Shown here: positions 40,965 to 50,690 of the stretch, piece by piece | How positions within the stretch are numbered: the first letter of the stretch is position 1 | Layout of the letters: each line of letters begins with the position of its first letter | Assembly: GCA_964512675.1 (NCBI GenBank) | Contig: CAZEJR010000003.1 | Location: 73,743-137,742, forward strand | Direction of reading: 5' to 3' | Source: A07HB70 sp964512675 | GTDB lineage: Archaea > Halobacteriota > Halobacteria > Halobacteriales > Haloferacaceae | Length of the DNA: 64,000 nt | Notes under the pieces: model-generated | Database searches by the model: none | Told to the model about the DNA's origin: nothing | The model's input: the letters and a program-made list of their open reading frames with translations, nothing else | Position numbers and translations under genes: made by a program

Positions 40965-43900
40965 ATGACCGCCCGCGATATCCTGCGGTCCGCAGTCGAC
41001 GGTGACGACGTCGGGTTCGACCCCGAGACGGTCGAACTCGCGGACGAGGACGTACTGCGGCGGCTCTCCGCGCCGGTACAGGAGTGGTGGGTCGACCAGT
41101 TCGGGGCCTACGTTGACGAGAACGGCGGGTTCTTCACCCCACCACAGCGCGAGGCGGTGCCGCGCATCGACGACGGCGAGAACGTCCTCGTCGCGTCGCC
41201 GACGGGGAGCGGGAAGTGTGTCAAGCCCGACACACCGGTGCTCGTCCGCACGGGCGGCGACGCACGGGTGCTCCGTGCGACAGAGACGAAGGAGTATCGC
41301 ACGTCGAAGCTCGCCGACGTCGACGAGACCGGTGAACTCCACGACAGCGACCTCGAAGCGTATTCGCTCGTCGGCGACGACGTCGAGTGTCGCGACTCGT
41401 CTGTCTACACAGAGCAGTACAGCGGCGACCTCCATCGGATCGAGACGACGCGCGGCCGCGAGGTGGAGGTGACGCCGGACCACCCGCTCCTCGTCGAGAC
41501 AGCCGACGGCAGGGCGTGGGTCCGGGCAGCAGACGTCTCCGAGGGGGACCGTATCGGCGTGCCGGCCGAACTCGACCTCCCCGCCCGGCCGGTCGACCCG
41601 GATGTCGACGCCGCGCTTGCGGCGCTCCGCGACCGCCATCCCGTCGTACTGACGTCCGTCGACGCGTCCCGGGTCCGGTCGGCGCTCGACACCGCTGCGG
41701 GCGTCGAAGCGCTTCCGGAGCGGACCCTCCGCGAGGCACTCGCACTCGCCGACTGCTCGACGTCGGCAGTCGCCGACCGTCTGGAGATCGGCACCGCGGC
41801 GGTCCGCAGGCTGGTCACCGGCGAGTCGTCACACCGGGGTGCCGCGTTTCTCGACCTGTTGCGCGACGAGATGAGCGACCTCGACGACCGTGAGATACTC
41901 GTCAAGCGCGACGACGGGGGGGTAGAGCAGTTCCGGCACCCGGGGACGGTCGACGACGAGGTCGTGACGTTCACCGCGTTCGTCCTCGCCGAGGGCGTCG
42001 TCGGGGCGGGCGACGGCGCGTGCCGGCTCGTGATATCACAGAGTCGTCGCGAGAGGCTGCTGTCGGACGTTCTCGAGGTCGCCCGGGAGCGGTTCGGAGT
42101 AGACGTAGACGTCCGCGACGAGCCGGGGCCGGACTACGCGGTCGGTGAGGACGCGTTTGGACTGTTCGTCTCCGAGTTGCTCGGTATCGACCGGGGTCGA
42201 GGCCGAGCGGGTCGGTTCCCCGACTGGGTGTTGAACGTGTCCGAAGACCTGAAACGGACGTTCGTCTCGGCGTTTCTCTCGCTGGCGGCGACGGTGCGAC
42301 CGAACGAGGTCCGGGTCGTCCAGGCAGACGAGATGAGAGTAGAGCAGCTGAACGCGCTCCTGCTCTCGTTCGGGATCCTCCCGTCGCGGCGATCGGTCGA
42401 GAGGGCGACGACGAACACCGGCGACCCGACGCGTCGAGAGTGGTACGAACTCACGGTTCGCGGCACACCGGATCTCGAGCGTCTCGTCTCGGAGTTCGAC
42501 GTCCGGCACGGTCGAGCGGAAGCGATTCGACCGTACGCTGACGGTGGAACGTCCGGAGCGCCGGTCGACAGACCCGCGTTCGACGACGGGCAGATGCGCC
42601 CGCTCTCGAAACACGTCGAGAACGACGCGCCGTTCGACGAGACCGTCCGGCGGAGCGGGTACGTCACCGACCGGGCGTCGGAGACACTCGACGACGTCGT
42701 TGCGGAGCTCCCCGACGACACCGTCACCCGAGACGTCGAGGAGGGGATCGCCCGTCGACGCGACCAGAGCGTCAGCTGGCTCGAAGTGACGTCGACCGAG
42801 ACCGCCACGTACGACGGCGAGGTCGTCGATCTCAGTGTCCCGGAGGTCCAGAACTTCGTCGGCGGACGCGGCGCGCTGTACCTCCACAACACGCTCTCCG
42901 CGTTCACGGCCATTCTCGACGACCTGTTCACCCGTGCGCGAGAGCGCGAGGACGGTCTCGAGAACGCGGTCCACTGTCTCTACGTCTCGCCGCTGAAGTC
43001 GCTCGCGAACGACATCCACCGGAACCTCGCAGTACCGCTCGACGGCATCGCGGCGCGTGTCGACGGCGACGCGGAGGTGCGTCACGCGATCCGGCACGGC
43101 GACACGAGCGACGCGGACCGGCGGGCGATGCTGGAGACGACACCACACGTCCTGAACACGACGCCGGAGACGCTCGCGATCCTGCTGAACTCCCCGAAGT
43201 TCAAGGAGAAGCTCTCGACCGTCGAGTACGTCGTCGTCGACGAGATTCACTCGCTGGCGGCGAACAAGCGCGGGACCCACCTCGCGGTGTCGCTCGAGCG
43301 GCTGGAGGCGATGTGCGAGGGGTCGCCGGTCCGTATCGGCTGTTCTGCGACCGTCGAACCACTGGACGAGGTCGCCGAGTTCCTCGTCGGTCGGGCGTCG
43401 CCGGGCGGCGAGCCCCGGCCCTACGAGCTGGTCGATACGCGGTTCGTCAGGGAGTTCGACCTCTCGCTCGAGTGCCCGACCGACGACCTCATCGACACAC
43501 CCCGCAACGTCGTCTCGGAGCGGTTCTACGACCGGCTCGACGAACTCGTCGCGGGCCACGACTCGACGCTGGTGTTTACGAACACCCGCTCTGGCGCCGA
43601 GCGGGTGCTCCACAACCTCCGGGGGCGCGGCGGGTACGACGAGTCGAACTCGGCCTGTCACCACGGCTCGCTCTCGAAGGACCGCCGACAGGCCGTCGAG
43701 ACGGCACTGAAAGAGGGGAGCCTCGACGTCGTCACCACCTCGACGAGCCTCGAACTCGGCATCGACATGCCACACATCGACCTCGTCGTCCAGGTGGGGT
43801 CGCCGAAGTCCGTCGCGTCGCTCCTCCAGCGCGTCGGGCGGGCGGGCCACCAGCTCGGCCAGACCGTCGAGGGTCGGGTGGTGGCGCTGGACCGCGACGA

Positions 43901-45392
43901 ACTCGTCGAGTGTGCGGTGATGCTACAGCGGGCCGAGGACGGGTTCGTCGACCGGGTGTTCGTCCCCGAGAACGCCGCCGACGTCGCCACCCAGCACGTC
44001 TACGGCATGGCGATCAACGGCCCACGGCGGGAGTCGGCGGTTCGAGAGACGCTCGAGCGCGCCTACCCGTACCGCGAGTTCGGCGACGAGGCGTGGGAGC
44101 GGCTCCTCCGGTATCTCACCGCAGACTACGACGGACTCGAGGAGAAGAACGTCTACGCGAAGGTCTGGCGCGACGAGAACGACCCGCCGGACGGCGAACA
44201 CCACTACGAGTCGTTCCCGGTCGGCGAGCCGCTGATCGGCAAGCGCGGGCGGATGGCGCGGGTCATCTACATGACGAACATCGGCACCATCCCGGACTCG
44301 TTCACGATCGACGTCTACAGACGCAGCGAGGACGAGTGGGTCGGTCAGCTCGACGAGGACTACCTCGACAGGCTGGAGACGGGCGACGTGTTCGTCCTCG
44401 GCGGCAGCCGCTACGAGTTCCGCTACCGCCGTGGGTCGAAGGCGTACGTCGACCCGACCGGCGAACGCCCGAACGTCCCCTCGTGGTTCTCCGAGCGCCT
44501 GCCGCTGTCGTACGACCTCGGGCGCGAGATACTGGCGTTCCAGGGCGACCTGCTGGAGCGACTCGGGACCGGCGGGCGGCCTGCCGTTCGCGAGTGGCTC
44601 CGCGAGTTCCCGCTGGACGAGAACTCCGTGCGCGCGGTCGCCCGGGCGTTCGACGAACAGGCCCGCTACGCCGGTCGGACGTCGGTCTCGACAGACCACC
44701 GCCTCGCGGTCGAGGTCGAACGCGACCGCGACGACTACCGCCGGCGCTACTACGTCCACTCGAACTACGGGCGGCGGTTCAACGACGGCCTCTCGCGCCT
44801 GATCGCCTACCGGTGCTCGCGGCGAGCGAACGCGAACGTCAAGGTGGCCGTCGCAGACCACGGCTTCGTCGTCTCGATGCCACTCAACCGGCGCGTCGAC
44901 ATCGTCGACGTCGTCGAGTCGATCGCGCCCGGCGAGGTGCGCCCGGACCTCCGGGCCGCGCTCGACGGCACGGAGCTGTTGAAGCGGTACTTCCGCATCG
45001 ACGCGACGCGCGCGCTGATGATACTCAAGCGGTACAAGGGGTACGAGAAGTCCGCCGCCGAGCAGCAGGTGTCGAGCGAGATGCTGCTCTCGTTCGCGGA
45101 GGAGCTCGACGACTTCGCGGTGATAGAGGAGACGTACCGCGAGATCTTAGAGGACAGGCTCCACGTCGAGGGTATCGAGGAGGTGCTCGGCGCCGTCCAG
45201 TCGGGCGACGTGACGGTGACCGAGCACGAGGTCGCGTCGCCGTCGCCGAAGGCGTTCGGGCTGGCGACGCTGATGGCGAGCGACGTGGTACTCGCCGAAG
45301 ACGAGTCGGCGGTCCTGCGGGAGTTCCACGAGCGCGTGCTGTCCGAGATCGGCGACGACGGAGACGACGTCGCCGTCGGCGGGGAGGACTAG
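40965..45392 (+). CDS. lhr: Lhr-type superfamily 2 DNA helicase with in-frame intein
   Basis: A 1475-residue precursor that would give a 917-residue Lhr helicase after splicing. The N-terminal helicase region has SPTGSGK (Walker A) at residues 78-84, interrupted by an intein at residues 85-642; the first extein residue after it is Thr. The DEIH box is at 759-762 in the precursor, and RVGRAGHQLG gives motif VI. A long Lhr-core C-terminal region with a winged helix and a domain beginning RLPLSYDLGREIL follows. Lhr unwinds DNA and RNA-DNA hybrids in repair. The start is the ATG near the TATA element. Confidence 0.93.
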   Translation: MTARDILRSAVDGDDVGFDPETVELADEDVLRRLSAPVQEWWVDQFGAYVDENGGFFTPPQREAVPRIDDGENVLVASPTGSGKCVKPDTPVLVRTGGDARVLRATETKEYRTSKLADVDETGELHDSDLEAYSLVGDDVECRDSSVYTEQYSGDLHRIETTRGREVEVTPDHPLLVETADGRAWVRAADVSEGDRIGVPAELDLPARPVDPDVDAALAALRDRHPVVLTSVDASRVRSALDTAAGVEALPERTLREALALADCSTSAVADRLEIGTAAVRRLVTGESSHRGAAFLDLLRDEMSDLDDREILVKRDDGGVEQFRHPGTVDDEVVTFTAFVLAEGVVGAGDGACRLVISQSRRERLLSDVLEVARERFGVDVDVRDEPGPDYAVGEDAFGLFVSELLGIDRGRGRAGRFPDWVLNVSEDLKRTFVSAFLSLAATVRPNEVRVVQADEMRVEQLNALLLSFGILPSRRSVERATTNTGDPTRREWYELTVRGTPDLERLVSEFDVRHGRAEAIRPYADGGTSGAPVDRPAFDDGQMRPLSKHVENDAPFDETVRRSGYVTDRASETLDDVVAELPDDTVTRDVEEGIARRRDQSVSWLEVTSTETATYDGEVVDLSVPEVQNFVGGRGALYLHNTLSAFTAILDDLFTRAREREDGLENAVHCLYVSPLKSLANDIHRNLAVPLDGIAARVDGDAEVRHAIRHGDTSDADRRAMLETTPHVLNTTPETLAILLNSPKFKEKLSTVEYVVVDEIHSLAANKRGTHLAVSLERLEAMCEGSPVRIGCSATVEPLDEVAEFLVGRASPGGEPRPYELVDTRFVREFDLSLECPTDDLIDTPRNVVSERFYDRLDELVAGHDSTLVFTNTRSGAERVLHNLRGRGGYDESNSACHHGSLSKDRRQAVETALKEGSLDVVTTSTSLELGIDMPHIDLVVQVGSPKSVASLLQRVGRAGHQLGQTVEGRVVALDRDELVECAVMLQRAEDGFVDRVFVPENAADVATQHVYGMAINGPRRESAVRETLERAYPYREFGDEAWERLLRYLTADYDGLEEKNVYAKVWRDENDPPDGEHHYESFPVGEPLIGKRGRMARVIYMTNIGTIPDSFTIDVYRRSEDEWVGQLDEDYLDRLETGDVFVLGGSRYEFRYRRGSKAYVDPTGERPNVPSWFSERLPLSYDLGREILAFQGDLLERLGTGGRPAVREWLREFPLDENSVRAVARAFDEQARYAGRTSVSTDHRLAVEVERDRDDYRRRYYVHSNYGRRFNDGLSRLIAYRCSRRANANVKVAVADHGFVVSMPLNRRVDIVDVVESIAPGEVRPDLRAALDGTELLKRYFRIDATRALMILKRYKGYEKSAAEQQVSSEMLLSFAEELDDFAVIEETYREILEDRLHVEGIEEVLGAVQSGDVTVTEHEVASPSPKAFGLATLMASDVVLAEDESAVLREFHERVLSEIGDDGDDVAVGGED
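41217..42890 (+). mobile_element. intein within the helicase Walker A motif
   Basis: 558 residues. It begins with Cys in CVKPDTPVLV (block A), has block B EVEVTPDHPLLVE with the TxxH motif, and ends with block F VVDLSVPEVQNFVG and block G ALYLHN, then Thr as the first C-extein residue. It sits exactly between Lys and Thr of GKT. The central region has a LAGLIDADG-like motif (FTAFVLAEGVV); the second (FVSAFLSLAATVR) has lost the acidic residue. The homing endonuclease is therefore probably inactive while splicing residues are intact. Confidence 0.9.
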
Positions 45393-46636
45393 ACGACCAG
45401 CGTGTTCAGCGCGTCGGGGACGACGAGGACGTCGCTCCCCGACTCGACCGCGCCGGCGACCGTGTCGCGGGGGGACATCAGACACTCGTCGACGACCGCC
45501 GGATGCTCGCTGTCGGTGACAAACAGGTCGTGCTCTCGCAGGGCGCGGGCGACGACGAAGGCGCGCTGTGCGCCCGGCTCGTAGCCCGCGCGCATCTCGT
45601 CGTAGAGCGCGGCGGCGCTCTCGGCGTCACGCAGGCGGTCGTGGAACCGTCGCTCGCCGCGCCCCTCACCGGCACCCTCCGTCAGTCGGGCCGGGGCGAC
45701 GACGCGCCCGCCGGCCCGGACAGGGTTGTGGTCGCCGAGGACGAGGTAGGTAAACGCCCGCGTCGTCTGGTAGAGGTTCGCGTCCTTCGGCGTCCCGACG
45801 CCGGCCAGCACCGCGTCGTACGACCCCTCCACCTCGACGGAGAGTGCCGCCCGCGCCGTCGCCGCGAGGTCACGCACCACGTCCCGAGGACGGCCCGCCG
45901 CGACCCCGAGCGTCCCCGACGGCGCCTTCGTGACGTTGACGCAGAATGCGGGGCCGGCGGCGTCGCCGGCGCGGTCCAGCGCGCCGCGGAACGGGTTGCC
46001 CTCGACCCGGCCGAGACGGACGCCGTCGCGCGCGAGCATCTCTGGGCCGTGTGTGTACCGGATCATCGGCTCGCCGCCGGCGCCGACGACGACGGTCTTC
46101 GCGCCGCCGGAGAAGCCCGCGTACTGGTGTGGCTCGACCATCCCGGTGGACAACACGACGTCTGCGCCGGCGACAGCGTCGTGCAACAGGACCGGCACAC
46201 CGTCGACGGTCCCGACCTCGCGGGCGGCGTCGGGGTCGTGGTTCACCGCGAGCGGGGCGTGGTCACGCAGCCCCTCGCGTATCTCCGCGTCCGTCATCGG
46301 ACGGTGGAGACCGAGGCCGAGGACGACCGTCAGGCGCTCCGGGTCGACCGGGCCGGGCAGCCGGTCGAAGAGGGCGTCGAGCAGAACCGCGTCCGGCGTC
46401 GCACGCGTCACGTCGGTGACGACGACGGCCACGGTGTCGTCGGGGGCGACGACGTCTGCGAGCGCCGGGCCGTGCGGGTCGTCGAGGGCGCGGTCGGCGG
46501 CGGCGCGGACGTCGACCGGGTCGCCGCCGGGCGGGACCGCGACGGTCACGTCGCAGTCCGGCAGGTCGACGGCGACCCGACCGTCGCCGAGCGGGAGGTG
46601 GGTGTCGGTCACGGGAGGCAGCCGCGGGCCCGACAC
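45389..46636 (-). CDS. LarA-like nickel-pincer family protein (DUF2088)
   Basis: A 415-residue member of the lactate racemase family, which uses a covalently bound nickel-pincer nucleotide. The N-terminal VVVTDVTRATP and GLGLHRPMTDAEI, then VEPHQYAGFSGGAKTVVVG, carry the His and Lys used to hold the cofactor. No larB, larC or larE maturation genes are nearby, so the reaction, possibly racemisation of a 2-hydroxyacid, is uncertain. It follows the Dna2-like gene after 13 nt. A start at the GTG at 46612 is also possible. Confidence 0.8.
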   Translation of the reverse strand: MSGPRLPPVTDTHLPLGDGRVAVDLPDCDVTVAVPPGGDPVDVRAAADRALDDPHGPALADVVAPDDTVAVVVTDVTRATPDAVLLDALFDRLPGPVDPERLTVVLGLGLHRPMTDAEIREGLRDHAPLAVNHDPDAAREVGTVDGVPVLLHDAVAGADVVLSTGMVEPHQYAGFSGGAKTVVVGAGGEPMIRYTHGPEMLARDGVRLGRVEGNPFRGALDRAGDAAGPAFCVNVTKAPSGTLGVAAGRPRDVVRDLAATARAALSVEVEGSYDAVLAGVGTPKDANLYQTTRAFTYLVLGDHNPVRAGGRVVAPARLTEGAGEGRGERRFHDRLRDAESAAALYDEMRAGYEPGAQRAFVVARALREHDLFVTDSEHPAVVDECLMSPRDTVAGAVESGSDVLVVPDALNTLVV

Positions 46637-46649
46637 CTGAGGCTGTCGG

Positions 46650-49292
46650 TCACCGCCGTGCCCAGTCGAGCAGCCGGCGGTAGAACGGCGCCGAGTCGAG
46701 AGCCGCCGTGTCGCCGACGAGGACGAGCGCGCGCTTCGCCCGCGTCAGGGCGACGTTCACGCGCCGGTGGTCGTCGAATATCGGGCCGTCGAGCGACCCC
46801 GTCGCGACGGTGGAGACGACGACCACCTCCTCGCTCGACCCCTGGAATCGGTCGACGGTGTCGACGGTGACGTCGACACGTTCGCCGATCTCGGCCACCT
46901 GCGCGCGGAACGGCGCGATCACGCCCACGTCGTCCGCGTCGACCCCCGCCGCGAGGAACGCCTCGACCACCTCGGCGACCCGGGCGGCCTCCGCGCGGTT
47001 GACGTTCCCGTCACGCTCGCCGTCCGGGTCGACGAAGGAGACCGGGTCACGAAGCGCCGGCGGGAGCACGTCGGGGTCGACGTCGGGCAGGTCACCCACC
47101 TGTCGGCGCGCGACCTCGGCGGTCGCGGGCCGGAGCGCGCCGTCGTAGAACTCGCGTGAGGAGAACGCCTGGATACGCTGGCCCATCCGGTACTGTCTGT
47201 CGAGGAGCACACTCGCCTCCGGATGCTCGTCGACCAGTCGCTCGAACAGCGACGTCCGGAGGTCGGTCTCGGACCTGACGACCGGAGGGAGCTGCTGGTG
47301 GTCGCCGACGAGGACGAACCGCTCGGCGCGGTTGAGCGCCGCGAGCGTCCCCGGTTCGGTCAGCTGTGACGCCTCGTCCACCACGGCGACGTCGAACGAC
47401 TCCTCGGTCAGCGTCCGCGAGGTGCAACCAGAGGTCGTCGCCGCGACGACGGGTGCCTCGCGGAGCTCGGCTGCGCGCTCGTCCGGGTCGCCACGCGCGA
47501 CCAAGCGGAGGTCTCGCATGTCCTCACGGACGCTCGTCTCGGCGCCGTACCGTACCGCGTTCTCGAACCCCTGGTCGCGGAGAGCCTCGAGTGCGTTGTC
47601 CACCGCGCGGTTCGTGAAGGCCGCGAGGAGAACCCGGTCGCCGCGTGCGACGAGCGCCCGGACCAGCCGCGCGATCGTGTACGTCTTGCCCGTCCCCGGC
47701 GGACCGTGGACGAGCGCGCAGTCCTCGGCGGCGACCGCACGTCGCACCGCCTCGTCCTGTGCGTCGTTGTTCTCGACGAACGTCTCCGAGACCTCGTCGA
47801 AGGCCGGGTCGCGCCGACCGAGGAGGAGGTCACGCCGCGGCTCGTCGCCCTTGAGCACGAAGTCGTGGAGCGCACGGAGCATCCGGTCGACGGAGATCTC
47901 CGAGGGGTAGACGTCGAGGCGACACAGGTCGAGCGGCTCGTCGGCTGTCACGACCACCTCGTCGCCGAGCCGCTCGACGCGAGCCATCTCCGACCGTCCG
48001 CCGACGGGGTCGCCCTCGCTCGCCAGCGCCACGTCGCCCTCGCGGAGCTTCGACACCGCGGTGCCGGGTCGGCGCGCGCGCAGCTCCCATCGCCCGTCCG
48101 GACGCCGGTCCGTCCCGGTCGGCTCCAGCCCGACCAGCGCGCGGTCGGCGTCGGCGCGTTCGGCGGCGCTCTGCTCCCAGAGCTTGCGGTACTCGGCGTG
48201 GGCGGCACGGCGTTCGGCCTCGACACGTCGGTAGAACCGCTCGAAGTAGTCCCGCTCTGCCCGCGGGAGCGGGTCGCCGACCGTCCCGGCCTTCGACTCC
48301 TGCCCGAGTCGACCGGCGACGACCATACACGAGTCGCGCTCGAAACAGTACTCGCACTTCGCGTCGGCCTCGTGGCCCGTCGGGACAGCCGTCGAGAACT
48401 CCGCCGCGGCGATCTCGTTGCGCGTCCGCACCGCGAACTCCTTCAGCCCCCGTCCGACCGAGAACTCCTTCGCGGGCGAGAGGTCACCCGACGCCTCGCC
48501 CCGGTCGAGCGTCGCGTTCTTCGTGTACAGCAGCGTGGCCGTGTCCGCGCCCTCGCCGTGTTCGTCGAGTACCAGGGCGTAACAGGCCGCCTGCATCTTG
48601 TCGTGGAACCGCGGCTCGCGCTTCGTGTTCTTGCCCGTCTTCAGCTCGACCGGCGCGCCCCGCCGCACCGCGTCCGCACGGCCCTTGAGCCCGAACGTCG
48701 GCGAGACGAGCGTCCGCTCGGATCGCCAGTCGTCCGTCTCGCCGAGCGCACCCTGTGCCAGCCAGGCCTCGACCGCGGCGGCGTTGCGCCACACCTCGTC
48801 GCGTGTCTCCGTGGCGTCCCGGCCGAGGAGACCGAGCTCGAGGCCCGCCTCGGCGACCCGGTCGTCGACGGACTCGTCCAGGTCGACGCCGCGCAACAGG
48901 TCGCCGAACACCTCGTGGACGAGTGTCCCCTTGACCACCGGATATTTCAGGGGAACGCCGGAGAGCTTGTTCAGGTAGTAGACCCGCGGGCACTGGACCC
49001 AGCCGCGCACGTCAGTCACGTCGACCAGAAACTCCGGTTCGAGCACGACGTAGGAGTCGCCCGTCGTCGCGTACCCCCCGTAGTCGTCGCGCTCCGCGTC
49101 CGTGACCAGCAGCTCCATCCCCGACTCGGCGTGGGCGGCGGTGTGGGTCCACTTGCCCCAGAGCGTCACCTCGACGGGGTCGCCCGCGCCGCGGTCCGGG
49201 CGCACGGCCACGTCGACGAGGTCGCTGCTCCCGTACTCCGTGTCGACCTCTCGGACGTCACCGACGGTCGTGATCGGTCCCCGGAGCTTCAC
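46650..49292 (-). CDS. dna2: Dna2-like nuclease-helicase
   Basis: An 880-residue protein. The first 100 residues resemble an OB-fold. A PD-(D/E)xK nuclease domain follows (VKGTLVHEVFGDLL, GRADAVRRGAPVELKTGK) with an iron-sulfur cluster (Cys of WVQCPRVYY plus CEYCFERDSC). The SF1 helicase has Walker A HGPPGTGKTYTI near residue 533, a DEASQLTEPGT block and a final RAKRALVLVGD. In eukaryotes Dna2 trims Okazaki flaps and resects ends; here the role is inferred from domains. Confidence 0.92.
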   Translation of the reverse strand: MKLRGPITTVGDVREVDTEYGSSDLVDVAVRPDRGAGDPVEVTLWGKWTHTAAHAESGMELLVTDAERDDYGGYATTGDSYVVLEPEFLVDVTDVRGWVQCPRVYYLNKLSGVPLKYPVVKGTLVHEVFGDLLRGVDLDESVDDRVAEAGLELGLLGRDATETRDEVWRNAAAVEAWLAQGALGETDDWRSERTLVSPTFGLKGRADAVRRGAPVELKTGKNTKREPRFHDKMQAACYALVLDEHGEGADTATLLYTKNATLDRGEASGDLSPAKEFSVGRGLKEFAVRTRNEIAAAEFSTAVPTGHEADAKCEYCFERDSCMVVAGRLGQESKAGTVGDPLPRAERDYFERFYRRVEAERRAAHAEYRKLWEQSAAERADADRALVGLEPTGTDRRPDGRWELRARRPGTAVSKLREGDVALASEGDPVGGRSEMARVERLGDEVVVTADEPLDLCRLDVYPSEISVDRMLRALHDFVLKGDEPRRDLLLGRRDPAFDEVSETFVENNDAQDEAVRRAVAAEDCALVHGPPGTGKTYTIARLVRALVARGDRVLLAAFTNRAVDNALEALRDQGFENAVRYGAETSVREDMRDLRLVARGDPDERAAELREAPVVAATTSGCTSRTLTEESFDVAVVDEASQLTEPGTLAALNRAERFVLVGDHQQLPPVVRSETDLRTSLFERLVDEHPEASVLLDRQYRMGQRIQAFSSREFYDGALRPATAEVARRQVGDLPDVDPDVLPPALRDPVSFVDPDGERDGNVNRAEAARVAEVVEAFLAAGVDADDVGVIAPFRAQVAEIGERVDVTVDTVDRFQGSSEEVVVVSTVATGSLDGPIFDDHRRVNVALTRAKRALVLVGDTAALDSAPFYRRLLDWARR

Positions 49293-49382
49293 GCCTGTCG
49301 GTGTGGAGCGGGTCGAATGACGCTTTCGGTGACCACGGCTGGAAGCCGACGGCTATTCCCGTCTCGGGTCCGTTGCCGGTCT

Positions 49383-49934
49383 ATGCGTGTCAGGGACTGG
49401 GAAGACGTCCTGTCGGACGTGGTCGACGCGGACGCCGACCCCGACGGCTGGCGGGCGGTCGGAGGACGACGCACCGACGGTGTCGGCGAGGACCTCTACG
49501 TCGGCCACCCCTCTGCCGGCGTCTACCTCGTGAAGACGTACGCACGGAACCCGTACGAGGTAGAGGGCGTCGGCACACGCGTCGCGCGGAAGGTGGACGA
49601 CGGCCTCGACCAACTCCTGCCGGGCGAGTCGACGCCGGGCCGGTTCGCGGTCCAGACGCCGCCGGAGGACGAAGCGGAGGCCGAGTCCGTGGCCCGGACC
49701 GTCCGCGAGACGGTGAAGGCTCACGCCGACGCACCGACGGAGCCCGAACACCTGTTCGAGGACCTGATGACCGCCGTCGACAGCCCGGCCTTCGGCCCGA
49801 TGTCCTACGACCTCGCGGGGCGTCCGGACGACCTCGACCGGCTCTCTGACGAGTTCGCCGACGCAGAGGACCTCCTCTCTGCCGACCTCGACCAGATCGT
49901 CGAGGCAGACGGGGTCGACCGGGGGTTCCAGTAG
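49383..49934 (+). CDS. conserved haloarchaeal protein of unknown function
   Basis: A 183-residue acidic protein without membrane segments. YVGHPSAGVYLVKTYARNPYEVEGVGTRVARKVDD and a long Glu/Asp-rich helical tail are its main features. I do not recognise a domain. It is divergent from the Dna2-like gene and sits behind a possible TATA-like GGCTATTCC 28 nt upstream of the ATG. Confidence 0.75.
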   Translation: MRVRDWEDVLSDVVDADADPDGWRAVGGRRTDGVGEDLYVGHPSAGVYLVKTYARNPYEVEGVGTRVARKVDDGLDQLLPGESTPGRFAVQTPPEDEAEAESVARTVRETVKAHADAPTEPEHLFEDLMTAVDSPAFGPMSYDLAGRPDDLDRLSDEFADAEDLLSADLDQIVEADGVDRGFQ

Positions 49935-50025
49935 CCGACTGACGTCCTGCGAGCAGCGAGTCCGACCCCCGCGGCACGGCCGGCACGTCCGTCGTCTTCT
50001 TGTCTGCCCGCGCCGTCGGATCGCC

Positions 50026-50478
50026 ATGGAGACTGACACCGAGACGTTCGTTCGCGACTACTACGAGGCGCTCCGCCGGGGCGAGCCGCTCGACCCGTAC
50101 TTCCACGAGCAGCCGGGCGTCGTCAAGATCGGGGTGTTCTCCCGGCTGGTCGGCGGCAACCGGGTCGCCGAGGCGCTCCGGGACCAGACCGCGCGGACAG
50201 CCGACTGGGTCGTCGAGAGCGCCGACCTGCGGACGTTCGACCGTGGCGACCACGCCCACTTCGTCGACGCCGTGCGGCTGGCGTGGACCGACACCCGGAC
50301 CGACCGGCGCAACGACTTCGACACGCGCTGGACCGGGCTGGCCGAGAGCCACGACGGCGGTCCGCTGTTCGTCTCGATGCACGTGAGCGCGAGCGTGGCG
50401 GGCGAACGAGACGGGCGGGCCACGAGTCCGGGCGCGGGACGAGACGACCCGTCTGGGGCCGACGGCAGGGGCGGGTAG
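50026..50478 (+). CDS. NTF2-like / SnoaL-like protein
   Basis: A 150-residue protein. TETFVRDYYEALRRGEPLDPYFHEQPGVVKIG opens a cone-shaped NTF2-like fold of the DUF3225/DUF4440 type. WTDTRTDRRNDFDTRWTGLAE forms the later strands, and the last 30 residues are disordered. No catalytic residues can be named. Its stop overlaps the start of the next gene by one base. Confidence 0.7.
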   Translation: METDTETFVRDYYEALRRGEPLDPYFHEQPGVVKIGVFSRLVGGNRVAEALRDQTARTADWVVESADLRTFDRGDHAHFVDAVRLAWTDTRTDRRNDFDTRWTGLAESHDGGPLFVSMHVSASVAGERDGRATSPGAGRDDPSGADGRGG

Positions 50479-50690
50479 TGGTCGGTCCGAGCCACACCGA
50501 CGAGGAGCGCCGGACCGCGACCGTTCGGCTGGGCGCCGGCTTCGTCGGTCTCGTCGCCGCCTCCGGCGGGCTCGTCGCGCTCACTGCGGGCGGGACGCTC
50601 GCCCAGCTGGGCGGCGGTGTCGCCGGCGGCGGCGCCGTCGGACTGGTACTGCTCCTCTTTCTCCGCAGCCTGTCCGGACAGTTCACCTGA
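50478..50690 (+). CDS. small two-helix membrane protein, function unknown
   Basis: A 70-residue protein with a charged start (VGPSHTDEERRTATV) and two hydrophobic helices (about 18-40 and 46-62) joined by a Gly-rich turn. The GTG overlaps the stop of the NTF2-like gene (TAGTG), indicating coupling. It is convergent with the zincin gene. Confidence 0.6.
   Translation: MVGPSHTDEERRTATVRLGAGFVGLVAASGGLVALTAGGTLAQLGGGVAGGGAVGLVLLLFLRSLSGQFT

Noticed and set aside
41217..42890. Reading the insert as a separate homing endonuclease gene or insertion sequence
   Set aside because: It is in frame with both helicase halves, has splicing blocks at both ends and no terminal repeats.
43313..46870. An 1185-codon open frame on the plus strand overlapping lhr and the LarA-like gene
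   Set aside because: It lies in a shifted frame within lhr and antisense to the LarA-like gene, is rich in Arg/Pro and has no domain. It is a GC-driven shadow.
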